Shown: positions 36,269 to 46,590 of the stretch, piece by piece
Layout of the letters: every line of letters starts with the position of its first letter
Position numbering within the stretch: the first letter of the stretch is position 1
DNA from: Mesorhizobium shangrilense
GTDB lineage: Bacteria > Pseudomonadota > Alphaproteobacteria > Rhizobiales > Rhizobiaceae
DNA length: 64,000 bases
Direction: 5' to 3'
NCBI RefSeq assembly: GCF_028826155.1
Contig: NZ_JAQGPN010000002.1
Coordinates: 167,234 to 231,233 of the forward strand
Notes under the pieces: model-generated
What the model was told of the DNA's origin: nothing
Seen by the model: only the letters and a program-made list of their open reading frames with translations
The model's database searches: none
Translations under genes and position numbers: made by a program

Positions 36269-37212
36269 GTTCTGGCCCGGCTCTGCCATACATGGCGCGC
36301 TTCAGGGTCTTGAGGCGATTGATCTGCCCTTCGGCTTGACCATTGCCCCAAGGCAGCTCGATTGCATTTTTCACTGCATGGATATCTCGCCCCAGAACGC
36401 TGGCGAACCGCATGATTGCCGTGAGCCCGGTGTCGATGGCATCGTCGATCCATTCATCCAGCGCCTCCGGATTTCGGCTGCGCAGAATTCCTCTGAAGCG
36501 CATGGCCAAGGCACGCATGGTGCGGAATGCTTCTGAACCCTGTTAAGGCATCGACCTTTCTTGCTTGGCGGGTCGTCAGCAGGCTGCGCGGCTTGATGCA
36601 TAATGCAGCGACGGTATCGGCAGAAATGACATGGCCAGTCTCTGGATCACGGACAGGATCTGGGACCTCCACCTCAGGCGGAGGCACTTCTGGTCGGACG
36701 TTTTCGGCTTGGCGCCACACCTGCAAAAGACGCTCCAGATTGGAACGGCTTCCAGTGTAGCCCCGATTCTTGAGGTCGTGAAATAAGTGGCGTCCAAGGC
36801 GGTTTCCATTCTTCCAGCAATCAGCAAGGAATGCCTCGAAATACAAAGGCGATGTCGGATTCAATGCGGGCCGGTTTCTGTCCCTAGCCGCGCTTGATGT
36901 CAGCCAATTGGTGACGCTCCTGCGCTCATATCCAGTACGTCGTGCAATCTCACTGTAGGTGAGACCCTGCTGGCGTAGAGCCTGCAGCATCTCGAATGTT
37001 TCCTGGCGTGACTGTCTATGCGCCATGCGCGCACGGCGGTGTTTAGCAGTTGTGCTGGCAATAGCGTCTTCAGACAATATCGGTCTGACGTTGGCATGAC
37101 CGTGGAGGTTCATCTGCTTCTTGATCGCGGCTCTGAGATTCTGAACCAGATGAAAGCGATCCGCCACCTGGCGGGCCTGAGGGGCTCCTTCTCTCGCTGC
37201 CTGAGCATAGAG
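36218..37212 (-). pseudogene. ISL3 family element remnant, transposase truncated and frameshifted
   Basis: Leftward, LYAQAAREGAPQARQVADRF, then HLVQNLRAAIKKQM, a central resolvase-like HTH (GLTYSEIARRTGYERRSVTN) and the C-terminal IELPWGNGQAEGQINRLKTL, then KRAMYGRAG are typical of ISL3 transposases. The N-terminal third is missing, cut at 37213 by an IS21 end. Near 36520 the frame shifts once. The left end near 36218 (GGGTTCTTCCTCACTTTGTG) is the probable terminal repeat, inserted in etfB. Confidence 0.85.
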
Positions 37213-37631
37213 TGTTGATTTCCGCCGAGAACTGACCCGGGATTGAGGGATTTTTCCATCGAGAAGTGACCCATGTTTGAACCCACCCCTGCTTGATGAT
37301 TGCAGGGGACATTGGAGTGATAGACATGGCGTTACTGAGCGTTATCCGGCGCTGGCATTTGCGGGATGGACTTTCGATCCGGGAGATTGCGCGGCGCACG
37401 GGACTGTCGCGGAACACGATCCGCAAATACCTGCGATCCGACGAGGTCGAGCCCCGCTTTCGAGTGCCGGAGCGGCCGAGCAAGCTCGATGCCTATGCCG
37501 AGCGGCTGTCGGCCTGGCTGAGGACGGAAGCGAACAGGCCGCGCAAGCAGAAGCGCACGATCAAGCAGTTGCACGCCGACCTGATGAGCCTCGGCTATGA
37601 GGGCTCTTACGGCCGTGTCGCCGCGCGTGAC
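37213..37631 (+). mobile_element. IS21 family element A, left-end fragment
   Basis: It begins TGTTGATTTCCGCCGAGAAC with internal repeats GAGAACTGACCC and GAGAAGTGACCC, typical of IS21 multiple terminal repeats. It carries only the 5' part of istA and is cut by the end of a second IS21 element at 37632. The rest of element A is not in the window. Confidence 0.75.
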
Positions 37632-37658
37632 TGTGTCAATCGGGGCGCGCAAAGTTGA
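37326..37658 (+). pseudogene. istA: IstA N-terminal fragment (IS21 element A)
   Basis: About 100 residues remain: MALLSVIRRWHLRDGLSIRE, then IARRTGLSRNTIRKYLRSDE, the helix-turn-helix of IS21 transposases, and IKQLHADLMSLGYEGSYGRV. Homology ends at 37631, where the left end of the second IS21 element interrupts it. The final residues to 37658 come from that element. There is no catalytic domain. Confidence 0.85.
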
Positions 37659-37694
37659 CCCCGGATTGGAGTGCGCCCCTTGAAGGCGACAGGA

Positions 37695-38492
37695 TCAGGC
37701 GGCGGTTTTGACAGGGTGCCGGGCGTGTTGATCCTCGAACTGCTGCGGGCTCAGATATCCGAGCGCCGAGTGTAGCCGGCGCTCATTGTAGACTTGGTCG
37801 ATGAAGCGCGGAAGGTCGGCGGCGACGTCCGCGAAGCTCTCGTAGGCCATCGGGTAAACCGCCTCGACCTTCAGCGTCTTCATGAAGCTCTCGGCCTTGG
37901 CGTTATCGTAGGGATTGCCCCGGCGCCCCGTCGAGCCGACGAAGCCGTGCTGCGCGAGCACCTGGCGATATCGCCCCGCTGCGTATTGCGAACCCCTGTC
38001 GGTGTGATGGATACAGCCTGGAGGCGGTCTCCGCTTCTCGATGGCCGATTGCAGCGCCGCCAGCGTCAGCCGCACGTCGATCGACCGAGCGATCGCATAG
38101 CCCACTACCTTGCGCGACCAGGCGTCGAGGATGACGGCGACATAGGCGAAGCCGGCCGGGATCGCGACATAGGTGATGTCCGCGACCCAGAGCTGATCTG
38201 GGCCGTCGGGCACGATCTCTTGCGCCAGGTTCGGGAAGATCGGCAGGTCGTGATCGCCATCGGTGGTGGCGACATAGCGCCGGCGCCGGCGAGGCTGAAG
38301 GTCATGCTCGCGCATCAGTCGTCGCAGTTTCTTGTGGTTGATGACCATGCCCTGCTGGCGTAGCGCGGCCTGCATGCGGCGATAGCCATAGGCCTCGAAG
38401 TCGTCGGAGATCGCCATCATTCGTTCGACGAGGGCTGTGTTGTCGAAGCTCACGGCCGGGCGGCCGTAGAAGGTCGAGCGTGCGATTCCCAT
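37695..38492 (-). CDS. IS3 family transposase OrfB (copy A)
   Basis: The 265-residue catalytic subunit has an HTH-21-like start ([18 protein letters not shown]) and an rve integrase core with the DDE residues in [19 protein letters not shown] (first Asp), [19 protein letters not shown] (second Asp) and [19 protein letters not shown] (Glu). It overlaps orfA by one base in the -1 frame, consistent with a programmed frameshift making an OrfAB fusion. It is identical in sequence to copy B. Confidence 0.95.
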   Translation of the reverse strand: MGIARSTFYGRPAVSFDNTALVERMMAISDDFEAYGYRRMQAALRQQGMVINHKKLRRLMREHDLQPRRRRRYVATTDGDHDLPIFPNLAQEIVPDGPDQLWVADITYVAIPAGFAYVAVILDAWSRKVVGYAIARSIDVRLTLAALQSAIEKRRPPPGCIHHTDRGSQYAAGRYRQVLAQHGFVGSTGRRGNPYDNAKAESFMKTLKVEAVYPMAYESFADVAADLPRFIDQVYNERRLHSALGYLSPQQFEDQHARHPVKTAA

Positions 38493-38842
38493 CAGACGGC
38501 ATCCTTCTGCGACGGAGATGCCCCGGGGCCGGTGATCACGGATGTAGTCGCGCTTCTCGGCCGCGGTCCGTGCTTCAGAGCCCCCTTTAGAAACTCGATC
38601 TCCAGAGCCTGCCTTCCGACGAGCCGTTCCAGCGCGGCGATCCTGGCCTCGTAGACCTCGATCGCGTCCGCTACAGCGGCGTCCTCGTCAAATACTCCGG
38701 CTTCGAATTTCTGGATCCAGATGCGGATTAGGTTCCGCGACAGATCATGCCGCCTGGCGAGGCAGTGGAGCGTCTCGCCGGCAAGATACTCCTGCACGAT
38801 CTGACGCTTGAACTCGATGCTGTGGGTGCGATGTCGAACCAT
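38492..38842 (-). CDS. IS3 family transposase OrfA (copy A)
   Basis: The 116-residue DNA-binding subunit begins with the helix-turn-helix [20 protein letters not shown], then [20 protein letters not shown], followed by a leucine-zipper-like stretch ([20 protein letters not shown]). It recognises the IS ends. Identical to the copy at 41432. Confidence 0.95.
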   Translation of the reverse strand: MVRHRTHSIEFKRQIVQEYLAGETLHCLARRHDLSRNLIRIWIQKFEAGVFDEDAAVADAIEVYEARIAALERLVGRQALEIEFLKGALKHGPRPRSATTSVITGPGASPSQKDAV

Positions 38843-39032
38843 GGGCTTCCATCCTTCGAAAGCCCGGCCAACCGGTCAATGCCCTTCCATCAATCTGTCC
38901 GCCCGCAGGGGCGCACTCCAGATCGGCATGCAATTTTGACCCCGTCATAGTGCGCGCCGGTGAGCGCCCGACCGGGTGGAGCTGGTCGGGGTTGCGCAGC
39001 CCGGTCGGGCGCGTGGGTTAGGATCCCTGGCT

Positions 39033-39767
39033 TTAGCTTTGAGAGCGGTTCTTGAAGCGCCAGGATTCGTTACCGGTCTCGATGATCTCGCAGTGATGGG
39101 TTAGCCGGTCGAGCAGCGCCGTCGTCATCTTGGCGTCGCCGAAGACGGCCGGCCACTCGCCGAACGCGAGGTTGGTGGTGACGATGATCGAGGTCCGCTC
39201 GTAAAGTCGGCTGATCAGGTGGAAGAGGAGCTGGCCGCCGGCCTGGGCGAAGGGAAGATAGCCGAGTTCGTCGAGCACGACGAAGTCGAGCCGGGTGAGG
39301 TAGTCGGCGATGCGTCCCTGCTTTCCATTGCGGTGCTCGGTTTCGAGCCGGTTGACCAGATCGACGACGTTGAAGAAGCGGCCGCGGGCGCCACTGCGGA
39401 TGAGTGCGCGGGCGATCGCGATGGCCAGATGCGACTTGCCGGTTCCGGTGCCGCCGATGAGGACGGCGTTGCGCTGATCGGCGACGAAGGCGCCGGTGGC
39501 GAGATCGCGGACCAGGGCCTCGTTGACCGGCGTGTCGGCGAAGTCGAAGTCATCGATGTCCTTGGCCAGCGGCAGCTTTGCGACGGTTAGCTGGTATTTG
39601 ACCGAGCGGGCCTGCTTCTCGGCGATCTCGGCCGAGAGCAGGTCGCCGACGACCCTCGGCGGCTCGTGTTGGCGCTTGATGGCGGTGGCCATGATCTCGT
39701 CGTAGGCGCCGCGCATGCCGTAGAGCTTCAGCGTTCCCATCAGATCCAGAACTTCGGTTCGTTCCAT
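39033..39767 (-). CDS. istB: IS21 helper ATPase IstB
   Basis: The 244-residue AAA+ ATPase assists IS21 transposition and target choice. Walker A is [18 protein letters not shown] (about residues 104-121), and Walker B is [13 protein letters not shown]. The frame is intact. Its start overlaps the istA stop by one base, as usual for IS21. Confidence 0.95.
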   Translation of the reverse strand: MERTEVLDLMGTLKLYGMRGAYDEIMATAIKRQHEPPRVVGDLLSAEIAEKQARSVKYQLTVAKLPLAKDIDDFDFADTPVNEALVRDLATGAFVADQRNAVLIGGTGTGKSHLAIAIARALIRSGARGRFFNVVDLVNRLETEHRNGKQGRIADYLTRLDFVVLDELGYLPFAQAGGQLLFHLISRLYERTSIIVTTNLAFGEWPAVFGDAKMTTALLDRLTHHCEIIETGNESWRFKNRSQS

Positions 39768-41294
39768 CAGCTTGCCCTCCTGAGGCTGTCGTAGCGGGCG
39801 CAGTCGGCCTGCGGCTCGTGTCGCAGGCGAAGCGCATCCGGGGTAAGGATGGTCACGGCCGGCGCCGGATCGCGCCGGCGGGCCAGGATGTTGAGGATGA
39901 CGGCGGAGGAGCAGACGTTCTCGGCGAGCGCCTGCTGGCAGGCGGTCTCGACGGCATCGATGCCGTCCGACAGCACGGCCGTCAGGATCAGCACCATCTG
40001 CCGGTCACCTTCGTCGGCAGCCTTCAGCCTGCGCCTGACCCGCTCCATTCCCGGCGGCAACTCCCAGCCCTGGAACGGCGCGCCGTTGCGCAGGGCTCCG
40101 GGCTTGCGCGCCAGCACCGGGACGTAGTGCCATGGATCGTAGACCGTATGGTTGCGGCCGAACGAGCGAGCATGCTCGGCCACGACGACGCCGTCCTGGC
40201 GGACGACGATGCGGTCGGCATAGGCTTGGATCTCGACTGGCCGACCGACCGCTGTCGACAGCACCGAGTATTTGTTGTTGTCGAAGCGCACGGTGCAGGT
40301 CTTCGTCACCGAGGCGGGAACCGTGTGGAATCCGTCGAAGCGGCCGCGATACTCGACCAGCTTGCCGCGTTCCTCCTCGAACACGTCCCAGATCGTGCGC
40401 TCCGGCTGATCGACATGGCGGTGCGCTTTGGCCCAGGCGACGCACTTGTCGAGCAGCCAGGCATTCAGTTCCTCGTAGCTCTTGAAGCGCAGCCGCGGTG
40501 TGAAGAACCGCTCGCGCACCAGTCCGACCTGGTTCTCGACTTGACCCTTCTCCCAGCCGGACGCCGGCGTGCAGGCTACAGGCTGGACCAGATAGTGGCT
40601 GCACATCTGCAGGAAGCGACGGTTGTATTGGCGGTCCTTTCCGACGAAGACCGTCTCCACCGCCGTCTTCATATTGTCGTAGATGCCACGCGTGCAGGCG
40701 CCACCGAAGAAGGCGAAGGCCCGGTCATGGGCGTCGAACACCATCTCCTGCGTCTCGCGCGGATAGGCTCTGACGAACATCATGCGGCTGTGGCAGAGCC
40801 GGACATGGGCGACCTTCACGGTCACCGTCACGCCGTTCAGGATGACGATCTCGTGGCTCCAGTCGAACTGGTAGGCGTCACCTGGGGGATAGAGCAGCGG
40901 CACGTAGGCCTCGGCCATCGCCACGCCACGCGCCTTGTCCCGGCTCTTGGCGTAGCGCCGGATCGCGTCGTAGCTGCCCTCGTAGCCAAGCGACCGAAGT
41001 TCTTCATAGAATGCGGATAAGCGTCAGGCGCTCGCGCTTCGCCTTCGCGTCGTTGCCGTCCAGCAGCGCATCAAGCTGCACCTGCCAAGGCCCGATCTTC
41101 GGCTGCGGCTGACGCTCACGTTCGTAGGAGAAGGAGGTCTCGCCGGACTGCAATATCCGGCGCACCGTGTTGCGCGACACATGCAACTCGCGGCTGATCC
41201 GCTTCAGCGACCAGCCCTGAACATAGAACGCACGCCGGACTCGGACGATCGTATCCACTGACTTCATCCCCTCTCCATCCGCTTGCCGAAACAA
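39767..41294 (-). pseudogene. istA: IS21 transposase IstA, frameshifted (element B)
   Basis: The N-terminal part (41294 to about 41004) reads MKSVDTIVRVRRAFYVQGWS with the HTH ISRELHVSRNTVRRILQSGE and stops after LTLIRIL. One extra base near 41008 puts the continuation (EELRSLGYEGSYDAIRRYAK, then the rve core YQFDWSHEIVILNGVTVTVK) in another frame, ending at 39767. Without a corrected or recoded product the element depends on other IS21 copies. The separate downstream frame is open from 40924. Confidence 0.88.
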
Positions 41295-41431
41295 ACGGAT
41301 GGTCGCAGATCGACTGAATGAGGGGGGTCATTGGACGCCGATCCTCCCAGCTATGGAGTGCGCCCCTGCGGGCGGACAGATTGATGGAAGGGCATTGACC
41401 GGTTGGCCGGGCTTTCGAAGGATGGAAGCCC

Positions 41432-41782
41432 ATGGTTCGACATCGCACCCACAGCATCGAGTTCAAGCGTCAGATCGTGCAGGAGTATCTTGCCGGCGAG
41501 ACGCTCCACTGCCTCGCCAGGCGGCATGATCTGTCGCGGAACCTAATCCGCATCTGGATCCAGAAATTCGAAGCCGGAGTATTTGACGAGGACGCCGCTG
41601 TAGCGGACGCGATCGAGGTCTACGAGGCCAGGATCGCCGCGCTGGAACGGCTCGTCGGAAGGCAGGCTCTGGAGATCGAGTTTCTAAAGGGGGCTCTGAA
41701 GCACGGACCGCGGCCGAGAAGCGCGACTACATCCGTGATCACCGGCCCCGGGGCATCTCCGTCGCAGAAGGATGCCGTCTGA
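41432..41782 (+). CDS. IS3 family transposase OrfA (copy B)
   Basis: The 116-residue product is identical to the OrfA of copy A (helix-turn-helix near the N-terminus, leucine-zipper-like C-terminus). A second, inverted copy of the same gene creates a long perfect inverted repeat with 38492-38842. Confidence 0.95.
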   Translation: MVRHRTHSIEFKRQIVQEYLAGETLHCLARRHDLSRNLIRIWIQKFEAGVFDEDAAVADAIEVYEARIAALERLVGRQALEIEFLKGALKHGPRPRSATTSVITGPGASPSQKDAV

Positions 41783-42579
41783 TGGGAATCGCACGCTCGA
41801 CCTTCTACGGCCGCCCGGCCGTGAGCTTCGACAACACAGCCCTCGTCGAACGAATGATGGCGATCTCCGACGACTTCGAGGCCTATGGCTATCGCCGCAT
41901 GCAGGCCGCGCTACGCCAGCAGGGCATGGTCATCAACCACAAGAAACTGCGACGACTGATGCGCGAGCATGACCTTCAGCCTCGCCGGCGCCGGCGCTAT
42001 GTCGCCACCACCGATGGCGATCACGACCTGCCGATCTTCCCGAACCTGGCGCAAGAGATCGTGCCCGACGGCCCAGATCAGCTCTGGGTCGCGGACATCA
42101 CCTATGTCGCGATCCCGGCCGGCTTCGCCTATGTCGCCGTCATCCTCGACGCCTGGTCGCGCAAGGTAGTGGGCTATGCGATCGCTCGGTCGATCGACGT
42201 GCGGCTGACGCTGGCGGCGCTGCAATCGGCCATCGAGAAGCGGAGACCGCCTCCAGGCTGTATCCATCACACCGACAGGGGTTCGCAATACGCAGCGGGG
42301 CGATATCGCCAGGTGCTCGCGCAGCACGGCTTCGTCGGCTCGACGGGGCGCCGGGGCAATCCCTACGATAACGCCAAGGCCGAGAGCTTCATGAAGACGC
42401 TGAAGGTCGAGGCGGTTTACCCGATGGCCTACGAGAGCTTCGCGGACGTCGCCGCCGACCTTCCGCGCTTCATCGACCAAGTCTACAATGAGCGCCGGCT
42501 ACACTCGGCGCTCGGATATCTGAGCCCGCAGCAGTTCGAGGATCAACACGCCCGGCACCCTGTCAAAACCGCCGCCTGA
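41782..42579 (+). CDS. IS3 family transposase OrfB (copy B)
   Basis: The 265-residue DDE transposase is identical to copy A. Its ATG overlaps the orfA stop by one base in the -1 frame. The complete and identical state of both copies suggests recent transposition, so these are probably the active elements in the stack. Confidence 0.95.
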   Translation: MGIARSTFYGRPAVSFDNTALVERMMAISDDFEAYGYRRMQAALRQQGMVINHKKLRRLMREHDLQPRRRRRYVATTDGDHDLPIFPNLAQEIVPDGPDQLWVADITYVAIPAGFAYVAVILDAWSRKVVGYAIARSIDVRLTLAALQSAIEKRRPPPGCIHHTDRGSQYAAGRYRQVLAQHGFVGSTGRRGNPYDNAKAESFMKTLKVEAVYPMAYESFADVAADLPRFIDQVYNERRLHSALGYLSPQQFEDQHARHPVKTAA

Positions 42580-42817
42580 TCCTGTCGCCTTCAAGGGGCG
42601 CACTCCACTACGGGGTCAAAATTGCACGCCGGTTCACAAACAGGGCTCAATCTCACAACTCCGTGGGACTTCTGACTTTTCTCACATGTGTTGATCAACT
42701 GAACGGAGCGGGCGCATTGCCCGCAATCGAGCTCCCGATTGGCGGAAGGCTGAACACTTTTAAGGCTCTCACGAGCTATGTGTCAGCGCTTCGAAACGTG
42801 CCTCAGAAGTCAGCGGC

Positions 42818-43144
42818 TCACGTCGTTGTACCCTGCAGAGCCGGTATGAGGATCGAGTTCCTGACTCGGGCGACAAGGGGACCAGCGGGTTCACTAAGCC
42901 TCTTGGCCAACTGCCACCGCGGATCCATGGCAAAGGCCTGCCATTTCGCCTCTCGGTCGGCGAGGCTTTCCCACGCCAGCATATAGTGCAGCGATTGGTC
43001 GTTCTCGCCGATCGCAGTAGTCCAAAAACCGAGCGGCCGGATTCCCAACTCGTTCCAGATTGGAAGCGCATGGTCCTCGAAACGCTTGAGGACCATAGGT
43101 AGCTTTCCCGGCACGCATTCATAGTAGCGCAATTCATAAATCAT
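42818..43144 (-). CDS. NIPSNAP family protein
   Basis: A 108-residue single-domain NIPSNAP protein: MIYELRYYECVPGKLPMVLK, then FEDHALPIWNELGIRPLGFW, followed by LHYMLAWESLADREAKWQAF. The fold is a dimeric alpha-beta barrel (ferredoxin-like). Bacterial members sit in catabolic loci and have no agreed reaction. It is downstream of the leftward LysR gene, 29 bp away, and may be cotranscribed with it. Confidence 0.88.
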   Translation of the reverse strand: MIYELRYYECVPGKLPMVLKRFEDHALPIWNELGIRPLGFWTTAIGENDQSLHYMLAWESLADREAKWQAFAMDPRWQLAKRLSEPAGPLVARVRNSILIPALQGTTT

Positions 43145-43173
43145 TGTGTGGCTCCTACCTTCCGGATGTCGGT

Positions 43174-44118
43174 CTATTGAACCGCACGTGTCGCCAGCCT
43201 GTCCAGGTTCATCGCGGCGACAATTGTCGGCAATCGTTCGGTGATGTGGTCAAGCAACGCCCGAACAGCCGGCAACACACCTTGCTTCGACGGCAGTAAG
43301 GCGCTGACCATGGTCGCACCCGCAGTCCAGCCGGGCAGTATGTGGATGAGTTTGCCTGTCCTGATGTCATCGCCGCAGACAGATGCTGGCAACGCGGCGA
43401 TACCTGCACCGGCTCGGGCAGCTGCGGCGAGGGCAAAAATGTCATTGCTGGCCAGCCGTGGCGTAAGGCATAGACAGATCTGCCGCTTGGTCGAGGTTTC
43501 CGTAAATTCCCACCTGGTCTGAGTAGACGTCTCGGACGTCGCCAGCATTTGATGTGACATAAGCTCGTCGGGACCGGCCGGCGGTTTCGAATGTGCAAGA
43601 TATTCACGGCTGGCAACCATATGTCGCGGCTCGATCAGCAGCCGACGCTGGATCATGGTCGAGTCATCGAGCGCGTCTTCATGGGACAGGATGAACAAGT
43701 CCGACATCCGGTTGATCATGTCCGCGGGCCGGTTCAGCACTTCCTGCTTGACGTGGGTGTTCGGATAATTGCGTAGGAACGCTGGCATGATCTCCGCAAA
43801 GCAAAGGCGCGATACTGTAGGAGAGCTCGAAAGCCTGATGGTGCCCGTCTGGTCGACCAGCCTACGCTTGACTGCGGTCTCAGCGGCGCGTGCTTCTAGC
43901 ATCATTCTACGAGCATGTTCGTAGAATTCGCTGCCTAGTTCCGTAACGAGGAAGCTGCGCGGTGTCCTCTGGATCAGCCTTGCCCCCAACCGCGTCTCTA
44001 GCTCAGCTATCCGCCTGCTGAGCTTCGATTTCGGCAGGTTCAGCACTTTGCTGGCGGCAGTGATGCCGCTGTTTTCCACGACCTGCGCAAAGTAGTAGTA
44101 GTCATTGAAATTAATCAA
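43174..44118 (-). CDS. LysR family transcriptional regulator
   Basis: About 314 residues. The HTH reads NFNDYYYFAQVVENSGITAA, then SKVLNLPKSKLSRRIAELET, followed by the wing RLGARLIQRTPRSF and a substrate-binding domain. The family start corresponds to a TTG at 44118 with GGGAG upstream. An ATG at 44265 in the same frame would add 49 unfamily-like residues. It is divergent from the cupin-FAH-RidA-ABC operon, which it probably regulates. Confidence 0.85.
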   Translation of the reverse strand: MINFNDYYYFAQVVENSGITAASKVLNLPKSKLSRRIAELETRLGARLIQRTPRSFLVTELGSEFYEHARRMMLEARAAETAVKRRLVDQTGTIRLSSSPTVSRLCFAEIMPAFLRNYPNTHVKQEVLNRPADMINRMSDLFILSHEDALDDSTMIQRRLLIEPRHMVASREYLAHSKPPAGPDELMSHQMLATSETSTQTRWEFTETSTKRQICLCLTPRLASNDIFALAAAARAGAGIAALPASVCGDDIRTGKLIHILPGWTAGATMVSALLPSKQGVLPAVRALLDHITERLPTIVAAMNLDRLATRAVQ

Positions 44119-44449
44119 CGATTTCTCCCATTCCGGTTTATCCGCCTGGCCATTGGGGCCCGCCTCTAAGCCCTTGGCACGGTCTCGGTCACTGTGGTGT
44201 GGCTCTTTTTGGTATGCAAAAAATGGCACAAAATTTCGTAGCAAGCAATAATTGTTGCAAGACATTTAAATTTGCAAGATTGACGGCGTTGTGATCAATT
44301 TTGAAACATAGAGTTCTGGATTTGCAGACTGGTGGCCCCCGCTGGGCAGGTGCGAAGGTAGCGATGAGAGGCGCGGCCGAAGCAGCGAATGCGAGATAAC
44401 CCCGCTGGCACAAGGTCGCTTCATCTAGGCAAACGCAATGAAGGAAGAA
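44119..44449. promoter_or_regulatory. Divergent promoter region
   Basis: The AT-rich part (44215-44310) lies between the LysR gene and the rightward operon and should hold both promoters. I cannot assign exact -35/-10 elements or LysR boxes. Confidence 0.5.
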
Positions 44450-45001
44450 ATGTCCAACCCTCATCCAGACCAGAACATAGACCACGTGCGCTTTTACCGG
44501 GCGCCGGACGACAACAGGACCGTCGCGATCTACATCGGGGGCCACTTCAGCGCGTTCGACCGGTTCCCGCCATTCATGGAAACCGCCGATGAAATCCGCC
44601 ATGTCCAGGAAGCCTACAAGGTGGCGGATCCGACACTCGAACGCACAACCAAGGCCCACGTGACCGACAATGGCTGGCCTTTGCAGATCATCATGCTGGA
44701 GCGCCAGAAGGGAGCGATCACCCTTCCGCACTACCACGTGCCGAATGAGCCGCTTCCGCCGCTGCCCACCAGGCATCAGATTCTCGTATGTCAGAGCGGG
44801 CGTGCTCGCGTCGGCATCTTTACGCGGCAGGGCGTGTTCTTGGGCGACGTCTTTCTCGAGCCCAACGACCTTCTGTTGATGGCTGAAGGCCACGAGGTCG
44901 AGTTCCTCGAGCCAAAGACGCGTCTGATCGAGATCAAGCAGGGACCTTTCCCTGGCACCGACGCCGACGACAAGGTTGATATTTCACAGGTGACACAATG
45001 A
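44450..45001 (+). CDS. Cupin-like protein
   Basis: The 183-residue protein contains a cupin-type barrel: ITLPHYHVPNEPLPPLPTRH resembles the first metal motif, with RARVGIFTRQGVFLGDVFLE and LMAEGHEVEFLEP following. An N-terminal extension (HVRFYRAPDDNRTVAIYIGG) precedes it. I chose the ATG at 44450 because AAGGAAG lies just upstream. A nearby ATG at 44438 overlaps that site. It overlaps the next gene by 4 bp. The reaction is unknown. It may be a dioxygenase, isomerase or ligand sensor. Confidence 0.7.
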   Translation: MSNPHPDQNIDHVRFYRAPDDNRTVAIYIGGHFSAFDRFPPFMETADEIRHVQEAYKVADPTLERTTKAHVTDNGWPLQIIMLERQKGAITLPHYHVPNEPLPPLPTRHQILVCQSGRARVGIFTRQGVFLGDVFLEPNDLLLMAEGHEVEFLEPKTRLIEIKQGPFPGTDADDKVDISQVTQ

Positions 45002-46077
45002 AGATTGCAACATTTCGAATTGATGGCCCACTTGGTGCGATCGACAGGTTCGGCCTCGTGCGGTTTGATGCGGCCAACCGTGATCCGATTGCGGCCGCCA
45101 GGGACGGCAAGGGTTGGGTCGTCGATGTAAATGCCGCCTACGCTGCCTTCTCGACAGCAAGGGGCAAGCCCAGCCCGTCCTTGCGCGCCGATGCTTTCGC
45201 ACCAGCGGATCTCAACGCTACAGCGCTTCTATATGGGCCATCCCTCGATCCGGTCCGTGAAATCGAGGACTGGCTTGCCGCCGAGTGGGATGGCATCGCC
45301 GCAGCCAAGCTGCGCGGACCGAAGGGCGAAGTGCTGGCGCGTCGGCTTACCGATGTGAAGCTCATGCCGCCCATCAAGGTGCCGGTGTTGCGTGACTTCG
45401 CCGCCTTCGAAGACCATCTCTTGTCGACCTTCGGCAAAATGGGTCTGAAGCTGCCGCCAGAATGGTACGAACGCCCCTTCGCCTTCAAGGCCAATCCGAC
45501 CTCGATCATTGGCCACGATCACGACGTGCAGTGGCCCCAATATACTAAGAAGCTGGATTTCGAACTCGAGATCGCTGCTGTCGTCGGACTCTCGGCGCGT
45601 AACGTCGATGCGGCCGAGGCCGGCAAGCATATCCTTGGGTACACGCTGCTCAATGATTTCTCGGCCCGGGACACGCAGCGTGGCGAGATGGCCAACAATA
45701 CCGGTCCGTTCAAGGGCAAGGACTTTGCCTGGGGGCTCGGGCCCTGGATCGTAACGCCTGATGAAATGCCGGACGTTCTCAACACGCCGATGCGCGTGCT
45801 GGTTAATGGCGAGGTCTGGGCTGAATCGACGCCTGGCCAAATGCAGTGGAGTTTCGAGGAGATGATCTCCTACACCTCGCAGGATGAGACGTTGAACGTA
45901 GGCGACGTACTCGGTTCGGGTACCGTCAATCATGGCTGCGGATTCGAACTCGAACGTTGGATTTCGACCGGCGATGTCGTCGAACTCGAAGCTGCTGGGC
46001 TGGGCGTTCTGCGCAACCGTATCACGCCGCCTCGCCCGCAGAAGGTCAACTGGCGCAACGTCCGCGCCGCAGCCTGA
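44998..46077 (+). CDS. Fumarylacetoacetate hydrolase family protein
   Basis: A 359-residue FAH-family protein. After an N-terminal region comes the FAH core: YERPFAFKANPTSIIGHDHD, DFELEIAAVVGLSARNVDAA, then LGYTLLNDFSARDTQRGEM, and VLGSGTVNHGCGFELERWI. The Glu/Asp metal ligands (LDFELEIA and LNDFSARD) are present. Members hydrolyse or decarboxylate acylpyruvates and related keto acids. It is coupled to the cupin gene by an ATGA overlap and followed by RidA. Confidence 0.9.
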   Translation: MKIATFRIDGPLGAIDRFGLVRFDAANRDPIAAARDGKGWVVDVNAAYAAFSTARGKPSPSLRADAFAPADLNATALLYGPSLDPVREIEDWLAAEWDGIAAAKLRGPKGEVLARRLTDVKLMPPIKVPVLRDFAAFEDHLLSTFGKMGLKLPPEWYERPFAFKANPTSIIGHDHDVQWPQYTKKLDFELEIAAVVGLSARNVDAAEAGKHILGYTLLNDFSARDTQRGEMANNTGPFKGKDFAWGLGPWIVTPDEMPDVLNTPMRVLVNGEVWAESTPGQMQWSFEEMISYTSQDETLNVGDVLGSGTVNHGCGFELERWISTGDVVELEAAGLGVLRNRITPPRPQKVNWRNVRAAA

Positions 46078-46097
46078 CAACAAAACGGAGGGAGGCC

Positions 46098-46523
46098 ATG
46101 ATGTCGATAGAATCCGTGCATCCGCAGCCGGAAGAGGCCGCGAACATGCCTTACGCTCCTGCGGTGGAGGTGACCGGCTTCGGCGGCTTGCTGTTCATTG
46201 CCGGCGCCACGGCCTCCCCGCTATACCATCGGCATCCGCATGTCGCGGAGGAACATGTGCTGCCTCATGACATGCGCGAACAGACGCGACTGGCACTGGC
46301 CAACATCAAGCTGGTCCTGGATGCCAAGGGACTGACATGGCGCAATGTGGTGAAGCTGACGAAGTATGTCACCGATATGCGCGACATGGACGACATGTAC
46401 GCCGTGCTCAACGAACATTTCGGAGACTGGCGCCCCGCTGGGACGCTGGTGGCAATCAACAATCTCAGTGCTCCTGGTGCGCGGGTCGAACTGGACATGA
46501 TCGCAGCCGTGCCGGCAGCGTAG
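46098..46523 (+). CDS. RidA/YjgF family protein
   Basis: The 141-residue protein fits the RidA (YER057c/UK114) family: MPYAPAVEVTGFGGLLFIAG near the start, LANIKLVLDAKGLTWRNVVK, TKYVTDMRDMDDMYAVLNEH and a C-terminal ARVELDMIAAVP with the conserved Glu region. RidA proteins hydrolyse reactive enamines/imines. Family members in catabolic loci may act on pathway intermediates. GGAGGGAGG precedes the ATG at 46098. Confidence 0.88.
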   Translation: MMSIESVHPQPEEAANMPYAPAVEVTGFGGLLFIAGATASPLYHRHPHVAEEHVLPHDMREQTRLALANIKLVLDAKGLTWRNVVKLTKYVTDMRDMDDMYAVLNEHFGDWRPAGTLVAINNLSAPGARVELDMIAAVPAA

Positions 46524-46590
46524 TTCTGCAATGCGTGGGCCTGGCGGCCGCATATTCACGCTGCATCGACAGGGTCTGGGAGGGCAAGTG

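Larger units (their letters stand above)
37667..38920 (-). mobile_element. IS3 family element, copy A (1254 bp)
   Basis: The ends TGGAGTGCGCCCC at 37667 and its inverse at 38920 enclose orfA and orfB. A 3-bp duplication, GAT, flanks it (37664-37666 and 38921-38923). The encoded proteins are identical to those of copy B at 41354-42607, which lies in inverted orientation. Confidence 0.92.
41354..42607 (+). mobile_element. IS3 family element, copy B (1254 bp)
   Basis: Same length, ends and proteins as copy A but inverted. It is flanked by the 3-bp duplication CTA (41351-41353 and 42608-42610). The different duplication shows that it inserted separately from copy A. Confidence 0.92.
37632..42641 (-). 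mobile_element. IS21 family element B carrying two IS3 copies
   Basis: The left end TGTGTCAATCGGGGCGCGCA (from 37632) and the inverted right end TGTTTGTGAACCGGCGTGCA (to 42641) both lead into T(T/G)TTGACCCC-like inner repeats. They share about 20 of 31 positions. Between them lie istB and a frameshifted istA, plus one IS3 copy inserted close to each end. Removing the IS3 copies leaves an element of about 2.5 kb, normal for IS21. Confidence 0.75.

Noticed and set aside
37667..42607. Classical composite transposon formed by the two IS3 copies
   Set aside because: The copies have different 3-bp target duplications, GAT and CTA, so they inserted independently into IS21-B rather than moving together.
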